The notes under the pieces: generated by a model | The model's input: only the letters and a program-made list of their open reading frames with translations | What the model was told of the DNA's origin: nothing | Databases searched by the model: none | In this document: one piece after another, positions 1 to 5,874 of the stretch | Position numbering within the stretch: position 1 is the stretch's first letter | How the letters are laid out: the number at the start of each line of letters is the position of its first letter | Origin: Clostridia bacterium | GTDB lineage: Bacteria > Bacillota > Clostridia > Christensenellales > Aristaeellaceae | Assembly (NCBI GenBank): GCA_017620115.1 | Contig: JAFZRB010000194.1 | Location: 1-7,010, forward strand | Reading direction: 5' to 3' | DNA length: 7,010 bases | Program-made: the position numbers and the translations under genes

Positions 1-109
1 CCTGCTGATGGCGGGCGGCATCATCGCGCTGCTGCCCACGATCGTGGTATTCGCCTTCGTGCAGCGCTACGTGGTGGACGGCCTCACGGCCGGCGCCGTG
101 AAGGAATAG
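1..109 (+). CDS. Carbohydrate ABC transporter permease, MalG type (3' end only)
   Basis: Only the last 35 codons are in the window; the reading frame starts at base 2 and ends at the TAG at 107-109. The peptide has a hydrophobic stretch (MAGGIIALLPTIVVFAFVQ, the last membrane helix) followed by RYVVDGLTAGAVKE. The ending 'QRYxxxGLTAGAVK' is characteristic of the MalG/LacG-type inner-membrane permeases of CUT1 sugar ABC transporters. These pair with a MalF-type permease, a lipoprotein binding protein and an MsiK-type ATPase to import oligosaccharides. The gene is probably the last of its operon, because an intrinsic terminator follows 16 bases after the stop. The transported sugar cannot be deduced. 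The family call is confident despite the short visible part. Confidence 0.88.
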   Translation, partial: LLMAGGIIALLPTIVVFAFVQRYVVDGLTAGAVKE

Positions 110-124
110 CAAAAAAGCAGAGCG

Positions 125-157
125 GCCCGGCGGGCAATTCGTCCGCCGGGCTTTGTT
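125..157 (+). terminator. Rho-independent terminator of the ABC permease operon
   Basis: A perfect 9-bp GC stem, GCCCGGCGG at 125-133 and CCGCCGGGC at 143-151, encloses a 9-base loop and is followed by TTTGTT. An A-run precedes the stem at 111-116. It lies directly after the permease stop, which supports termination of the rightward sugar-transport operon here. Confidence 0.85.
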
Positions 158-171
158 ATTGCCTCTTTTCC

Positions 172-302
172 GCACAATGCCGAAGGCTCATCCTCTCAGC
201 GGAATCAGGCGAAGACGGCCAAAGGCCAAATGGTATTTTTCGCGCGAATTCAAGCGCGAAATAGGCGTCACTCCCTCGCAGTACAGAACGCAGATCGACT
301 GA
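172..302 (+). pseudogene. Remnant of an AraC-family transcriptional regulator (C-terminal HTH domain)
   Basis: In the frame of bases 234-302 the sequence reads YFSREFKREIGVTPSQYR, then TQID and a TGA stop. This matches the end of the second helix-turn-helix of AraC/XylS regulators (consensus YFSRxFKRxxGxTPSxYR). Upstream, in a different frame (172-231), one reads RRLILSAE followed by SGEDGQRPN. These resemble the preceding part of the same domain (A-RRLLLS, then VGF--PNYFSR), apparently with internal loss of residues and a 2-base shift at about 232-233 just before the Tyr codon. No N-terminal ligand-binding domain or start is present; the remnant begins about 20 bases after the permease terminator. 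The order (sugar ABC operon, then AraC) fits a former local sugar-responsive activator. The C-terminal match is strong; the upstream alignment is my inference. Confidence 0.7.
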
Positions 303-447
303 CCTCTTTGATCGGACAAACGATAACGCGGCTCCTCCGGTTCAAAAGGCCGGTCATAGGCGAACCCCGCCAGCTTATGTCCTCCGCCATTCCCGGAAGC
401 ATGTTCAGTCTGTTCCGAGGCGCGGGAAACCCATTTGCCCGCTGCCG
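303..447. other. Gap with no recognisable gene
   Basis: This stretch lies between the AraC remnant stop and the stop of the minus-strand oxidoreductase. It holds a hairpin just after the oxidoreductase stop (422-442, listed separately). The minus strand also has an open frame without a usable start, running from within the oxidoreductase tail to a stop at 188-190. Part of it reads GGGHKLAGFAYDRPFEPEE, which has protein-like composition, but I do not recognise a family. It may be debris of another gene lost with the AraC gene, or chance openness in GC-rich DNA. Confidence 0.4.
422..442 (-). terminator. Possible 3' hairpin after the oxidoreductase gene
   Basis: On the minus strand, five bases after the oxidoreductase stop, GCGGG (442-438) pairs with CCCGC (426-422). 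AAA/TTT can extend the stem across one bulged C, leaving a TGGG loop. No U-tract follows (GCCTCGG), so it is not a textbook intrinsic terminator. It could protect the mRNA 3' end or assist factor-dependent termination. Confidence 0.3.
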
Positions 448-1581
448 TCAGAATACCGGCACGAGAACGGGCTCGCCGTTTCGCATGGCGCTCTCGTGGG
501 CGCAGATGCCCGCCGCCGTGATGTTCCCGCCCAGGCGCTCGTCGATCCAGGGCTTTCGCCCCTCGATACAGCTCGTCACAAACTCGTGAACCAGATGCGC
601 GTGGGAACCGTGATGTCCGCCGCCCGCGCCGATTTTCAGAGAATCCTGAGGGTTGAGCGGATCGTAATTCGCGCCCACGGTGAAGCGCCAGAGCGCTTCC
701 GGCAGATCGTCATAATAATTCGGCATGGGCGTCACGGCGCACTCCGTGGCGCCGCCCCGTCGTCCGTCCTCCGGTTCATGCAGCGTGGTGATAACAGGCG
801 CGTCGCCATCGCGGAAGCCCCATTCGAAGCTCTTCTTCGAGCCGTACACGAACATGCCTTCCTGATACATGCGCGCCGTCTCAAACAGGGAACGCGTTGC
901 CTCGCCCTTAAGTCCGTTCGCAAACTCAAACAGCGCGGATTCCACGGGGAACGGATTGCCGTACCGCTTCACAAGCTCTTCGTCCATCGTCCCCGAGCCG
1001 AACGCGTTGACCCGGCAGATGCGCGAACCGGACAGCGCCACCATCGGAGCGATGGCGTGCGTGCCGTACCACATCGGCGGCAGCCCCATCCAGTAATCCG
1101 GCCATCCCGCCATATCCTGATAATGCGAGCCGCGCAGGAACTGGATCTTGCCGAGCTCCCCCGTCTCCTTCATGCGCCGCGCGTAGAAAAACTGATACGT
1201 ATAGAGCGTGGTCTCCATCATCATGTAGTTCCTGCCGGAGATTCTCTTCGCCTTCACGATGCGGCGAATATCCTCCAGCGAGGTCGCCATCGGCACGGTG
1301 CAGGCGCAGTGCTTTCCCGCTTCCAGAACGGCGACGCTCTGATCCGCGTGCAGGGGGATGGGCGTGACGAGGTGAACCGCGTCGATCGACGGATCGGCGA
1401 GGACATCGTCCAGCCTTTGCGCCATGCGCGCCCCGCCGATGTAATCGCTGGTTTTCTTAAGCAGATCCCGGTTGGTATCGCACAGCGTCAGTTCGTCGAC
1501 ATTCGGATGTGCCTTATAGATCTGCGCGAACGCGCCGCCAAAGCCCAGTCCGACCAGCGCGATGTTCAGTTTCTTCTCCAT
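448..1581 (-). CDS. Gfo/Idh/MocA family NAD(P)-dependent oxidoreductase
   Basis: The 377-residue protein has the usual length and two-domain plan of this family. The N-terminal Rossmann fold carries the dinucleotide-binding loop VGLGFGG (about residues 10-16), an acidic residue at the end of strand 2 (Asp35) and the TPIPLH strand (about 73-78). The C-terminal alpha/beta domain has a conserved GTHAIAP stretch (His175) and a GGGHHGSHAHLVHEF segment near the end. Members oxidise or epimerise sugars, inositols or their derivatives in the cytoplasm. The family 'GKHVxxEKP' motif is here GKHCACTVPMA (about 89-99): the usual Glu-Lys pair is Thr-Val, so the catalytic lysine at that place is missing. 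The ATG at 1581 is chosen because GGAGGGAG (1585-1592) precedes it; an in-frame GTG at 1596 lies across that site. It is the last gene of the MFS-SGNH-oxidoreductase group. The substrate is unknown. Confidence 0.92.
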   Translation of the reverse strand: MEKKLNIALVGLGFGGAFAQIYKAHPNVDELTLCDTNRDLLKKTSDYIGGARMAQRLDDVLADPSIDAVHLVTPIPLHADQSVAVLEAGKHCACTVPMATSLEDIRRIVKAKRISGRNYMMMETTLYTYQFFYARRMKETGELGKIQFLRGSHYQDMAGWPDYWMGLPPMWYGTHAIAPMVALSGSRICRVNAFGSGTMDEELVKRYGNPFPVESALFEFANGLKGEATRSLFETARMYQEGMFVYGSKKSFEWGFRDGDAPVITTLHEPEDGRRGGATECAVTPMPNYYDDLPEALWRFTVGANYDPLNPQDSLKIGAGGGHHGSHAHLVHEFVTSCIEGRKPWIDERLGGNITAAGICAHESAMRNGEPVLVPVF

Positions 1582-1584
1582 ATT

Positions 1585-1592
1585 CTCCCTCC
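1585..1592 (-). promoter_or_regulatory. Ribosome binding site of the oxidoreductase gene
   Basis: GGAGGGAG lies on the minus strand just before the ATG at 1581; the GGAGG core is six bases from it. The site falls inside the longer open frame that starts with GTG at 1596, so it favours the shorter protein. Confidence 0.8.
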
Positions 1593-1664
1593 GCACGATT
1601 CGTCATCCTGGATTCCTTTTGTTTATTGCCATTCATTTTCAAATATCGCTCCCGCCGCACGGGA

Positions 1665-2765
1665 TCAAAGCACCAGAAACGCGCCGATGCGCAGCGCCGT
1701 TCCTTCCGATTCCCCGGCATGGGTGCCCGCCAGGCGAAGCTTCAACACATGGCTCCCCTCTGGCAGATCGCGCGCCACATTGGCGGCGTTGGCCCGGTTG
1801 AAGGATTTGCAGTATACATCCCACGAGCGGACGCTGACCTCGGGGCCGCCATCCAGCGAACAGAGCGCGTCTCCGCTGTCCCGCGCCATCATCCAGTACA
1901 GGTCAAGGCGTCGTCCCTCAAAGCGAAAGCTCAGCTCTCCACCAGGTTCCTTGCATTCCAGAAAACGCGGATACCGCCCGCAGAGCGACTCCTCCCGGAG
2001 CGTCCAGCGCCCGTCCGCCTGCGCCTCGGAGCAGTCCACGATCCGCGCGCGCATGTGGGATTCCGCCTCAGGAACGAGGGGCGAAGGGAGATCATAGGCC
2101 CTCAATTCATGGATTCGCCCGGCCGTGCGCAGCCACTCCGCCAGCCGTTCCCGGACGACGGCGGCGCAGATTTCATATCCGGCGTCGTTCGGATGGACCG
2201 TGTCCGTCGTGTACCGCTTCCAGTCGTCCTCGTCCGCGTTTGGCGAACCTTCGGCGAGAACCCGACGCATCAGCGCTTCCCCGATTTCCAGACCCGGAAC
2301 GCCGTAGTATTCGGAAACGGCGCCATGAGCGATCTTCGCCGGCCAGACGTCGCCCCGCGCCATTAAGTCCGCCATATGCTTCGTCAGCGTGTAGACCGTC
2401 ACAATCTCCACCGCAGGGCAGGCCATCCGAAGCTTGCGGAAACAGCCTTCCGCGTTCTTCACCGCCGTCCGGAAGTCCAGGCCGCTGTCATTGACGGCAA
2501 ACTCAAAGAACACCAGATCCGGTTTCTGCGCGCACACATCCCGCTCGCAGCGGTAGACGCCCAGCGTGGAGTCCGTTCCGCCGATGGCCGCCTGCACGTG
2601 GCGGATCGGGCAGCGCGGATACCGCTCCCGCAGCCAGGCGGTGGTTTTGGCCGCCCAGCATTTTTCATAGGCGCTCGCTCCCGCGCCTTCGCTGACGGAA
2701 CCGCCGAAATACGCCACCGTCAGTCCCAAACCGTTGTCCAGCCTGAACCGGGTATTCTCAAGCAT
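1665..2765 (-). CDS. SGNH/GDSL-family hydrolase, probable carbohydrate esterase
   Basis: The 366-residue protein shows all four SGNH blocks. Block I is YFGGSVSEGAGAS, with the nucleophile Ser23 in GGS instead of GDS. Block II is the Gly in AAIGGTDST (62-63). Block III is FEFAVND (Asn92). Block V is DTVHPND, with Asp188 and His191 completing the triad. The GGSVSEGAGAS form is typical of a subgroup of lipase/acetylhydrolase-like SGNH proteins found with sugar-use genes. A likely role is removing acetyl or other acyl groups from a sugar or glycoside. No signal peptide is seen, so it should act in the cytoplasm. Residues from about 225 to 366 form a second region rich in predicted strands (for example LSFRFEGRRLDLYW), possibly a small beta-sandwich domain. 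The ATG at 2765 has AAGGAAGGAA at 2770-2779; the longer open frame from 2831 runs through an intergenic hairpin and is unlikely. The transporter gene lies 78 bases upstream and the oxidoreductase 83 bases downstream. The exact ester is unknown. Confidence 0.88.
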   Translation of the reverse strand: MLENTRFRLDNGLGLTVAYFGGSVSEGAGASAYEKCWAAKTTAWLRERYPRCPIRHVQAAIGGTDSTLGVYRCERDVCAQKPDLVFFEFAVNDSGLDFRTAVKNAEGCFRKLRMACPAVEIVTVYTLTKHMADLMARGDVWPAKIAHGAVSEYYGVPGLEIGEALMRRVLAEGSPNADEDDWKRYTTDTVHPNDAGYEICAAVVRERLAEWLRTAGRIHELRAYDLPSPLVPEAESHMRARIVDCSEAQADGRWTLREESLCGRYPRFLECKEPGGELSFRFEGRRLDLYWMMARDSGDALCSLDGGPEVSVRSWDVYCKSFNRANAANVARDLPEGSHVLKLRLAGTHAGESEGTALRIGAFLVL

Positions 2766-2798
2766 TCTGTTCCTTCCTTTCTTTGTTCCGCGCCAGAC

Positions 2799-2824
2799 CC
2801 GGCCGCGGTCATTTCCGCGGCCGG
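2799..2824. repeat. Perfect 10-bp inverted repeat between the MFS and SGNH genes
   Basis: CCGGCCGCGG at 2799-2808 and its exact complement CCGCGGCCGG at 2815-2824 flank a 6-base loop. The stem is all G and C and starts 19 bases after the transporter stop on the minus strand. No U-tract follows on either strand, so it does not fit a standard intrinsic terminator. It may cause partial termination, protect the upstream mRNA from exonucleases, or set relative expression of the transporter and esterase. Confidence 0.75.
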
Positions 2825-2843
2825 AACGCATCGCGACGGCGAA

Positions 2844-4010
2844 TCATGACGACGGCTGTCTCGCGTCCGCGATGCAGCAAATGCTGCACAGCGCCATGAA
2901 CGCAGGACACGCCATGATTCCGGCGCGCAGGGTGAAGGCGGACTCCAGCGTGGCGATCAGGGGCGAGGAAACGGCCTGGCCAAGGTAGAGCGCGAGCATC
3001 ATGGCCGTGGTCACGAGCAGCGTGTTGCCGCTCTTCCGCCCGCATCCGATGGTGAGTATGCAGGGGATCAACGCGCCGAAGAGGAGCCCGCTCAGCGCCA
3101 GCGCCGCCCTCAGCGCGATACCGTTGGGGAAGAACAGGCCCGCCGCCAGCGCGACGCTGCCCAGCAGGCCGCCCAGCCGCACGTATCGATCCGCGCGAAC
3201 GGGCAGGAACGGCATCAGCAGCCGGGACAGCATGATGCCGGCGAACAGGCAGGACTGAGCCGGTATGGCGAAGCTTCCGGGCAGCGTGTCCGCGTAGCGG
3301 TTGATCCAGGTGTTCAGGCCGGAGAGAAAGATCCCGTGGCAGAGCATGGCGGCCACCAGCCCGGCTATCCGGCTTTCGCGGATATCGGAAAAGACCGCGC
3401 CAAGCGATACCGGACGGACGCGGATCGGCTCGTCGTCCGTAATGCGCCCGGCGGATCGGACGAGCTGCGCGATCAGCAGCAGCAGCGCGCCGCAGGTGGC
3501 GATCACCAGATACACCTGCTTCCAGGTCAATCCACGCTTCATCAGGGCCGCGTATCCCATGGGGGTCAATACGCTGGTCAGCCCGAAGGCGGTGTGCAGC
3601 ATGCACATCATGCGCTTGGCGGCGTCCCCCGCGTACAGATCCGCCATGCAGGCGGAGAGCAGCGTGTCCATCAGGCCCAGGCCGAAGCCCAGCACGAACC
3701 ACACCCCGCAGTACGCCGCGTAGCCCGGAGCGAGGCGGAGAAGCGCCAGCGCCGCGGCGCACAGAAGCATGGCGGCCTTCAGAAGCGTCCGCTTGCGCCA
3801 CCGGCCCTGCAGGAAGAAAGCCGCCGCCAGCGCCAAAATGCCGCCGCCGAAGGCCATGGCGTAGGCGGTACCCTGGCTGGACGCCTGCAGGTCAAACGCG
3901 TCGATCATGGCGCTGAGCAGCGCGCCCTGAACCGCGAATACCGCGGACATGAACGCCATGCTCAGAAGCAGAAAAGCCGCGATCCAGCGGCGGTTTGCGT
4001 CAGCGGTCAT
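2844..4010 (-). CDS. Major facilitator superfamily (MFS) transporter, probable sugar importer
   Basis: The 388-residue protein is strongly hydrophobic, with about twelve membrane segments in two sets of six. The first six lie roughly at residues 9-35, 48-68, 75-94, 98-120, 136-156 and 164-186. The second six lie at about 214-236, 249-270, 277-296, 299-322, 328-353 and 361-381. A charged cytoplasmic loop (187-213) separates the halves. A basic GRWRKR stretch (69-74) sits where MFS motif A lies, between helices 2 and 3. The small size, and a helix 7 containing GLNTWINRYAD, recall the FHS/FucP-like and related sugar:proton symporters, but this sub-family call is tentative. Its place upstream of an esterase and a sugar-type oxidoreductase suggests uptake of a sugar derivative. 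The ATG at 4010 follows GAGGAGGG (4016-4023) by five bases. The GNAT gene ends 60 bases upstream. Confidence 0.9.
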   Translation of the reverse strand: MTADANRRWIAAFLLLSMAFMSAVFAVQGALLSAMIDAFDLQASSQGTAYAMAFGGGILALAAAFFLQGRWRKRTLLKAAMLLCAAALALLRLAPGYAAYCGVWFVLGFGLGLMDTLLSACMADLYAGDAAKRMMCMLHTAFGLTSVLTPMGYAALMKRGLTWKQVYLVIATCGALLLLIAQLVRSAGRITDDEPIRVRPVSLGAVFSDIRESRIAGLVAAMLCHGIFLSGLNTWINRYADTLPGSFAIPAQSCLFAGIMLSRLLMPFLPVRADRYVRLGGLLGSVALAAGLFFPNGIALRAALALSGLLFGALIPCILTIGCGRKSGNTLLVTTAMMLALYLGQAVSSPLIATLESAFTLRAGIMACPAFMALCSICCIADARQPSS

Positions 4011-4015
4011 GCAAT

Positions 4016-4023
4016 CCCTCCTC
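4016..4023 (-). promoter_or_regulatory. Ribosome binding site of the MFS transporter gene
   Basis: GAGGAGGG on the minus strand, five bases before the ATG at 4010, is a near-perfect anti-Shine-Dalgarno match. It predicts strong translation of the transporter. Confidence 0.8.
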
Positions 4024-4070
4024 TATGTGCCTGCGGGCGATTCCGTTCTCCGCCGCTCCCTTCAGGCGCA

Positions 4071-4610
4071 TCAGCGCACTTTCTTTGCGTAATAGATGGT
4101 GTCCACGCCCGGCCCCCGATCGTCCTTCAGAACGGCGACGATTTCGTAGCCGCGTTTGCCGAAGGCGTGCAGCTGGACGGCGTTGGTGGACCAGGTGCGG
4201 GTGGTAACGTAGTCCGTCTGCTGATCCTCGGGCAGGCCGCGCTCTACGATGTCGTAGAGACGGCTCACCAGGCCCTGGCCCCGGTGCTCCGGGTAGACGC
4301 AGGCGGTGGTCATATAGTTGTTTTCGCCGAATCGAGCGAGTTCCGGACAGGTATAACGCGGCCTGAAGGTGAGGAAGGCGACCATCCGGCCCGACTCGTC
4401 CCGCGCGACGGCGAAGCGCTGAGATTTCATAACCTCGAAATAAGCGTAAGGCTTGTCCTGTCCCAGAGGCGCTTCGAAGCTCTTCTGAAAGGAACTCGTC
4501 CTCTGGGAAAGAGGCGGAACGAAATCATGGTCGCAGGCGCACAGGAGGTCGAATATGGCATCCAGATCTTCCTGTCTTTCGGGCGTTCCAAGATATTCCG
4601 TCGTATACAT
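4071..4610 (-). CDS. GNAT-family N-acetyltransferase
   Basis: The 179-residue protein has the usual length of a single GNAT domain. Motif A, which binds acetyl-CoA, is visible as TTACVYPEHRGQGLVSRLYD (about 101-120), with the RGQGL pyrophosphate loop following the beta-4 strand. Further on, TRTWSTNAVQLHAFGKRGYE (about 137-156) matches the motif B region, with the conserved Asn before the last helix and the KRGYE turn. Such enzymes move an acetyl group from acetyl-CoA to an amine on a small molecule or protein; the acceptor is not predictable here. The ATG at 4610 is preceded by AGGAGG at 4618-4623 with 7-base spacing. The open frame extends to 4700, but that part has no comparable site and is Arg-rich. 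It lies 160 bases after the aminopeptidase gene and 60 bases before the transporter gene, so it may be the first gene of a new transcript. Confidence 0.88.
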   Translation of the reverse strand: MYTTEYLGTPERQEDLDAIFDLLCACDHDFVPPLSQRTSSFQKSFEAPLGQDKPYAYFEVMKSQRFAVARDESGRMVAFLTFRPRYTCPELARFGENNYMTTACVYPEHRGQGLVSRLYDIVERGLPEDQQTDYVTTRTWSTNAVQLHAFGKRGYEIVAVLKDDRGPGVDTIYYAKKVR

Positions 4611-4617
4611 ATCCTGT

Positions 4618-4623
4618 CCTCCT
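4618..4623 (-). promoter_or_regulatory. Ribosome binding site of the GNAT gene
   Basis: AGGAGG on the minus strand lies seven bases before the ATG at 4610 and decides this start over the upstream in-frame ATG codons at 4700 and 4667. Confidence 0.8.
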
Positions 4624-4670
4624 CTGTCGGGAAACCCGCGTCTCCCTTGCTTTCTCAATGACAGCATGTT

Positions 4671-4708
4671 CCGGCGGGAATACAACCGCCGAAGGGACAT
4701 CCCGCCGG
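4671..4708. repeat. 9-bp inverted repeat in the leader of the GNAT gene
   Basis: CCGGCGGGA (4671-4679) and TCCCGCCGG (4700-4708) are exact complements separated by 20 bases. They sit about 60-100 bases upstream of the GNAT start. They could form a stem in the 5' leader RNA or be paired operator half-sites. No U-tract follows on the minus strand, so it does not look like a terminator for the aminopeptidase gene. Confidence 0.5.
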
Positions 4709-4732
4709 GCCGCTCGCCGCCGCTGTTGTTTT

Positions 4733-4762
4733 GTTATACTTTTCCCGAGATTTCACGGGTAA
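4733..4762 (-). promoter_or_regulatory. Weak candidate promoter for the GNAT-MFS-SGNH-oxidoreductase genes
   Basis: On the minus strand TATAAC (4738-4733) could be a -10 element, with TTACCC (4762-4757) as a poor -35 at 18-base spacing. CCCG and CGGG (4759-4756 and 4747-4744) form a short inverted repeat in the spacer. The position, in the widest gap on the minus strand, supports a promoter more than the hexamers do. Confidence 0.25.
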
Positions 4763-4770
4763 TGCCGGAT

Positions 4771-5820
4771 TCATTTCAACGCATACGCTATCAGCAGACG
4801 AAGCGTGTTTTCCGCGCCGTCTCTGTGGCTTCTCTCGTAGCCATGGGAAGCGTATACGCCCGCGCCGATCAGCCCATGGCGGAGATCATAACCGGCGTCG
4901 AGCGTCGATTCCACATCGCTTCCATAATGCGGGTAGACATCCATCACGTAATCCGCTCCGCATTCCCTGGCGGAATCAATGAGTCCTTTGACAACCGGAT
5001 AGCTGTACGGGCCGCGGCTGTCCTTGGCGCAGATGGAAACCTGCTTCTCAGTGCACTGCAGCCCTTCGCCGACGCAGCCCATATCCACAGAGACAGCTTC
5101 GACGCATCCTTCGGGGACATTGCCGGATCCGCCATGGCCAACCTCTTCAAATACCGTAATGTGGACATAAAGCGCGCGCCTGGGGACGATCTTTTCATCA
5201 CGGATATACTTTGCGAGGCCAAGGAGAATGCCGACGCTCAGTTTATCATCGAGAAAACGCGATTTGATGTAGCCGGATCTCGTGATCCGGACGTTGGGCT
5301 CAAAGCATACGATGTCGCCGACGGCGACGCCAAGCTTCTCCGTATCTTCCTTCGTCTTTACATCCTCATCCAGCACAACCTCGCAGGTATCCCAGCCGCG
5401 TTTGATGTTGTTGTACTCGCCGTTCACATGCAGCGAAGCGTTGCAGAGCTGGAAGGTTCCTTCATAAACGCCGTTGAACTTCGTCACCACGCGCACATTT
5501 TCTGTTTCGGCGTTGTTGGGATTCAACCCGCCGAGGTTGGTTAGCCTGAGGCGTCCGTTTCCTTTGATTTCCGCGACCATGCCGCCGAGCGTATCCACAT
5601 GCGCTTCCAGCAGCAGTCCGTTTTCCCGGTCGACGCCGCCGAAGGATACGAGAACTCCGCCTTTGTTGGTGAGCTTCGCTTCAAAGCCCAGCTGTTCAAA
5701 CTCGTTCTTTACCCAGGCAGCCGCGTTTTCCGTATATCCTGTCGGAGAATCGATGTTCAGGAGAGTTTCTGTCTTTTCAACCAGAAAATCCGTATACTTC
5801 TTCAAATTGATTGTTTCCAT
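4771..5820 (-). CDS. M42-family metallo-aminopeptidase
   Basis: The 349-residue protein carries the expected two-metal site of the M42 (MH clan) peptidases. His74 and Asp76 are in EAHVDTLG, Asp191 is in SRFLDDKLS (the bridging ligand), Glu225-Glu226 are in FEEVGHG (catalytic base and metal ligand), Asp246 is in VSVDMG, and His332 is in YERSHRDG. The inserted region from about residue 88 to 180 would be the beta-rich dimerisation/PDZ-like domain. Members are cytoplasmic, usually form dodecameric tetrahedral shells and trim short peptides from the N-terminus. Some were formerly named endoglucanase or cellulase M, which is misleading. Length is normal for the family. The ATG at 5820 has AAAGGA at 5828-5833 with 7-base spacing; the open frame to 5859 runs through a hairpin and is unlikely. 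It follows the DJ-1 gene by 54 bases and is probably co-transcribed with it. Substrate preference cannot be read from the sequence. Confidence 0.93.
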   Translation of the reverse strand: METINLKKYTDFLVEKTETLLNIDSPTGYTENAAAWVKNEFEQLGFEAKLTNKGGVLVSFGGVDRENGLLLEAHVDTLGGMVAEIKGNGRLRLTNLGGLNPNNAETENVRVVTKFNGVYEGTFQLCNASLHVNGEYNNIKRGWDTCEVVLDEDVKTKEDTEKLGVAVGDIVCFEPNVRITRSGYIKSRFLDDKLSVGILLGLAKYIRDEKIVPRRALYVHITVFEEVGHGGSGNVPEGCVEAVSVDMGCVGEGLQCTEKQVSICAKDSRGPYSYPVVKGLIDSARECGADYVMDVYPHYGSDVESTLDAGYDLRHGLIGAGVYASHGYERSHRDGAENTLRLLIAYALK

Positions 5821-5835
5821 GCCCGATTCCTTTCT

Positions 5836-5852
5836 GAGACCGCACGGGTCTC
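5836..5852 (-). repeat. Hairpin just upstream of the aminopeptidase ribosome binding site
   Basis: GAGACC (5836-5841) and GGTCTC (5847-5852) form a perfect 6-bp stem with a 5-base loop. Its end lies two bases from the AAAGGA site at 5828-5833. It falls in the 54-base gap between the DJ-1 and aminopeptidase genes and has no U-tract. It may tune translation of the second gene or mark an mRNA processing point. Confidence 0.4.
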
Positions 5853-5874
5853 TTTCCATAGGCGATAGCCGCCG

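Noticed and set aside
1582..1664. Possible separate promoter for the oxidoreductase gene in the 83-base gap
   Set aside because: The gap is AT-richer than its surroundings, but no pair of -35 and -10 hexamers with acceptable spacing could be found on the minus strand.
496..2097. A 533-codon open frame on the plus strand across the oxidoreductase and esterase genes
   Set aside because: It is the antisense shadow of two confidently identified minus-strand genes, is His/Arg-rich with no recognisable domain, and arises from high GC content suppressing stops.
3474..3489. CAG-type trinucleotide run
   Set aside because: It is the reverse complement of CTG leucine codons in a membrane helix of the transporter and is a codon-use effect, not a repeat element.
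2809..3801. A 330-codon minus-strand open frame overlapping the MFS transporter in another frame
   Set aside because: Its translation is Arg/Ala/His-rich without membrane segments or motifs, while the overlapping frame encodes a clear 12-helix transporter.
3336..4661. A 441-codon open frame on the plus strand across the transporter and GNAT genes
   Set aside because: It is antisense to both genes, has a composition rich in Gln, Arg, His and Gly with no motif, and has no ribosome binding site.
4732..4740. Extended -10 like sequence TGTTATACT on the plus strand
   Set aside because: No matching -35 is found and no plus-strand gene follows; it would only give antisense RNA to the aminopeptidase 3' end, for which there is no evidence.
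4744..4759. Short inverted repeat CCCG/CGGG after the aminopeptidase stop as a terminator
   Set aside because: The stem is only 4 bp with a mismatch above it, and on the minus strand it is followed by AAAAG rather than a U-tract.
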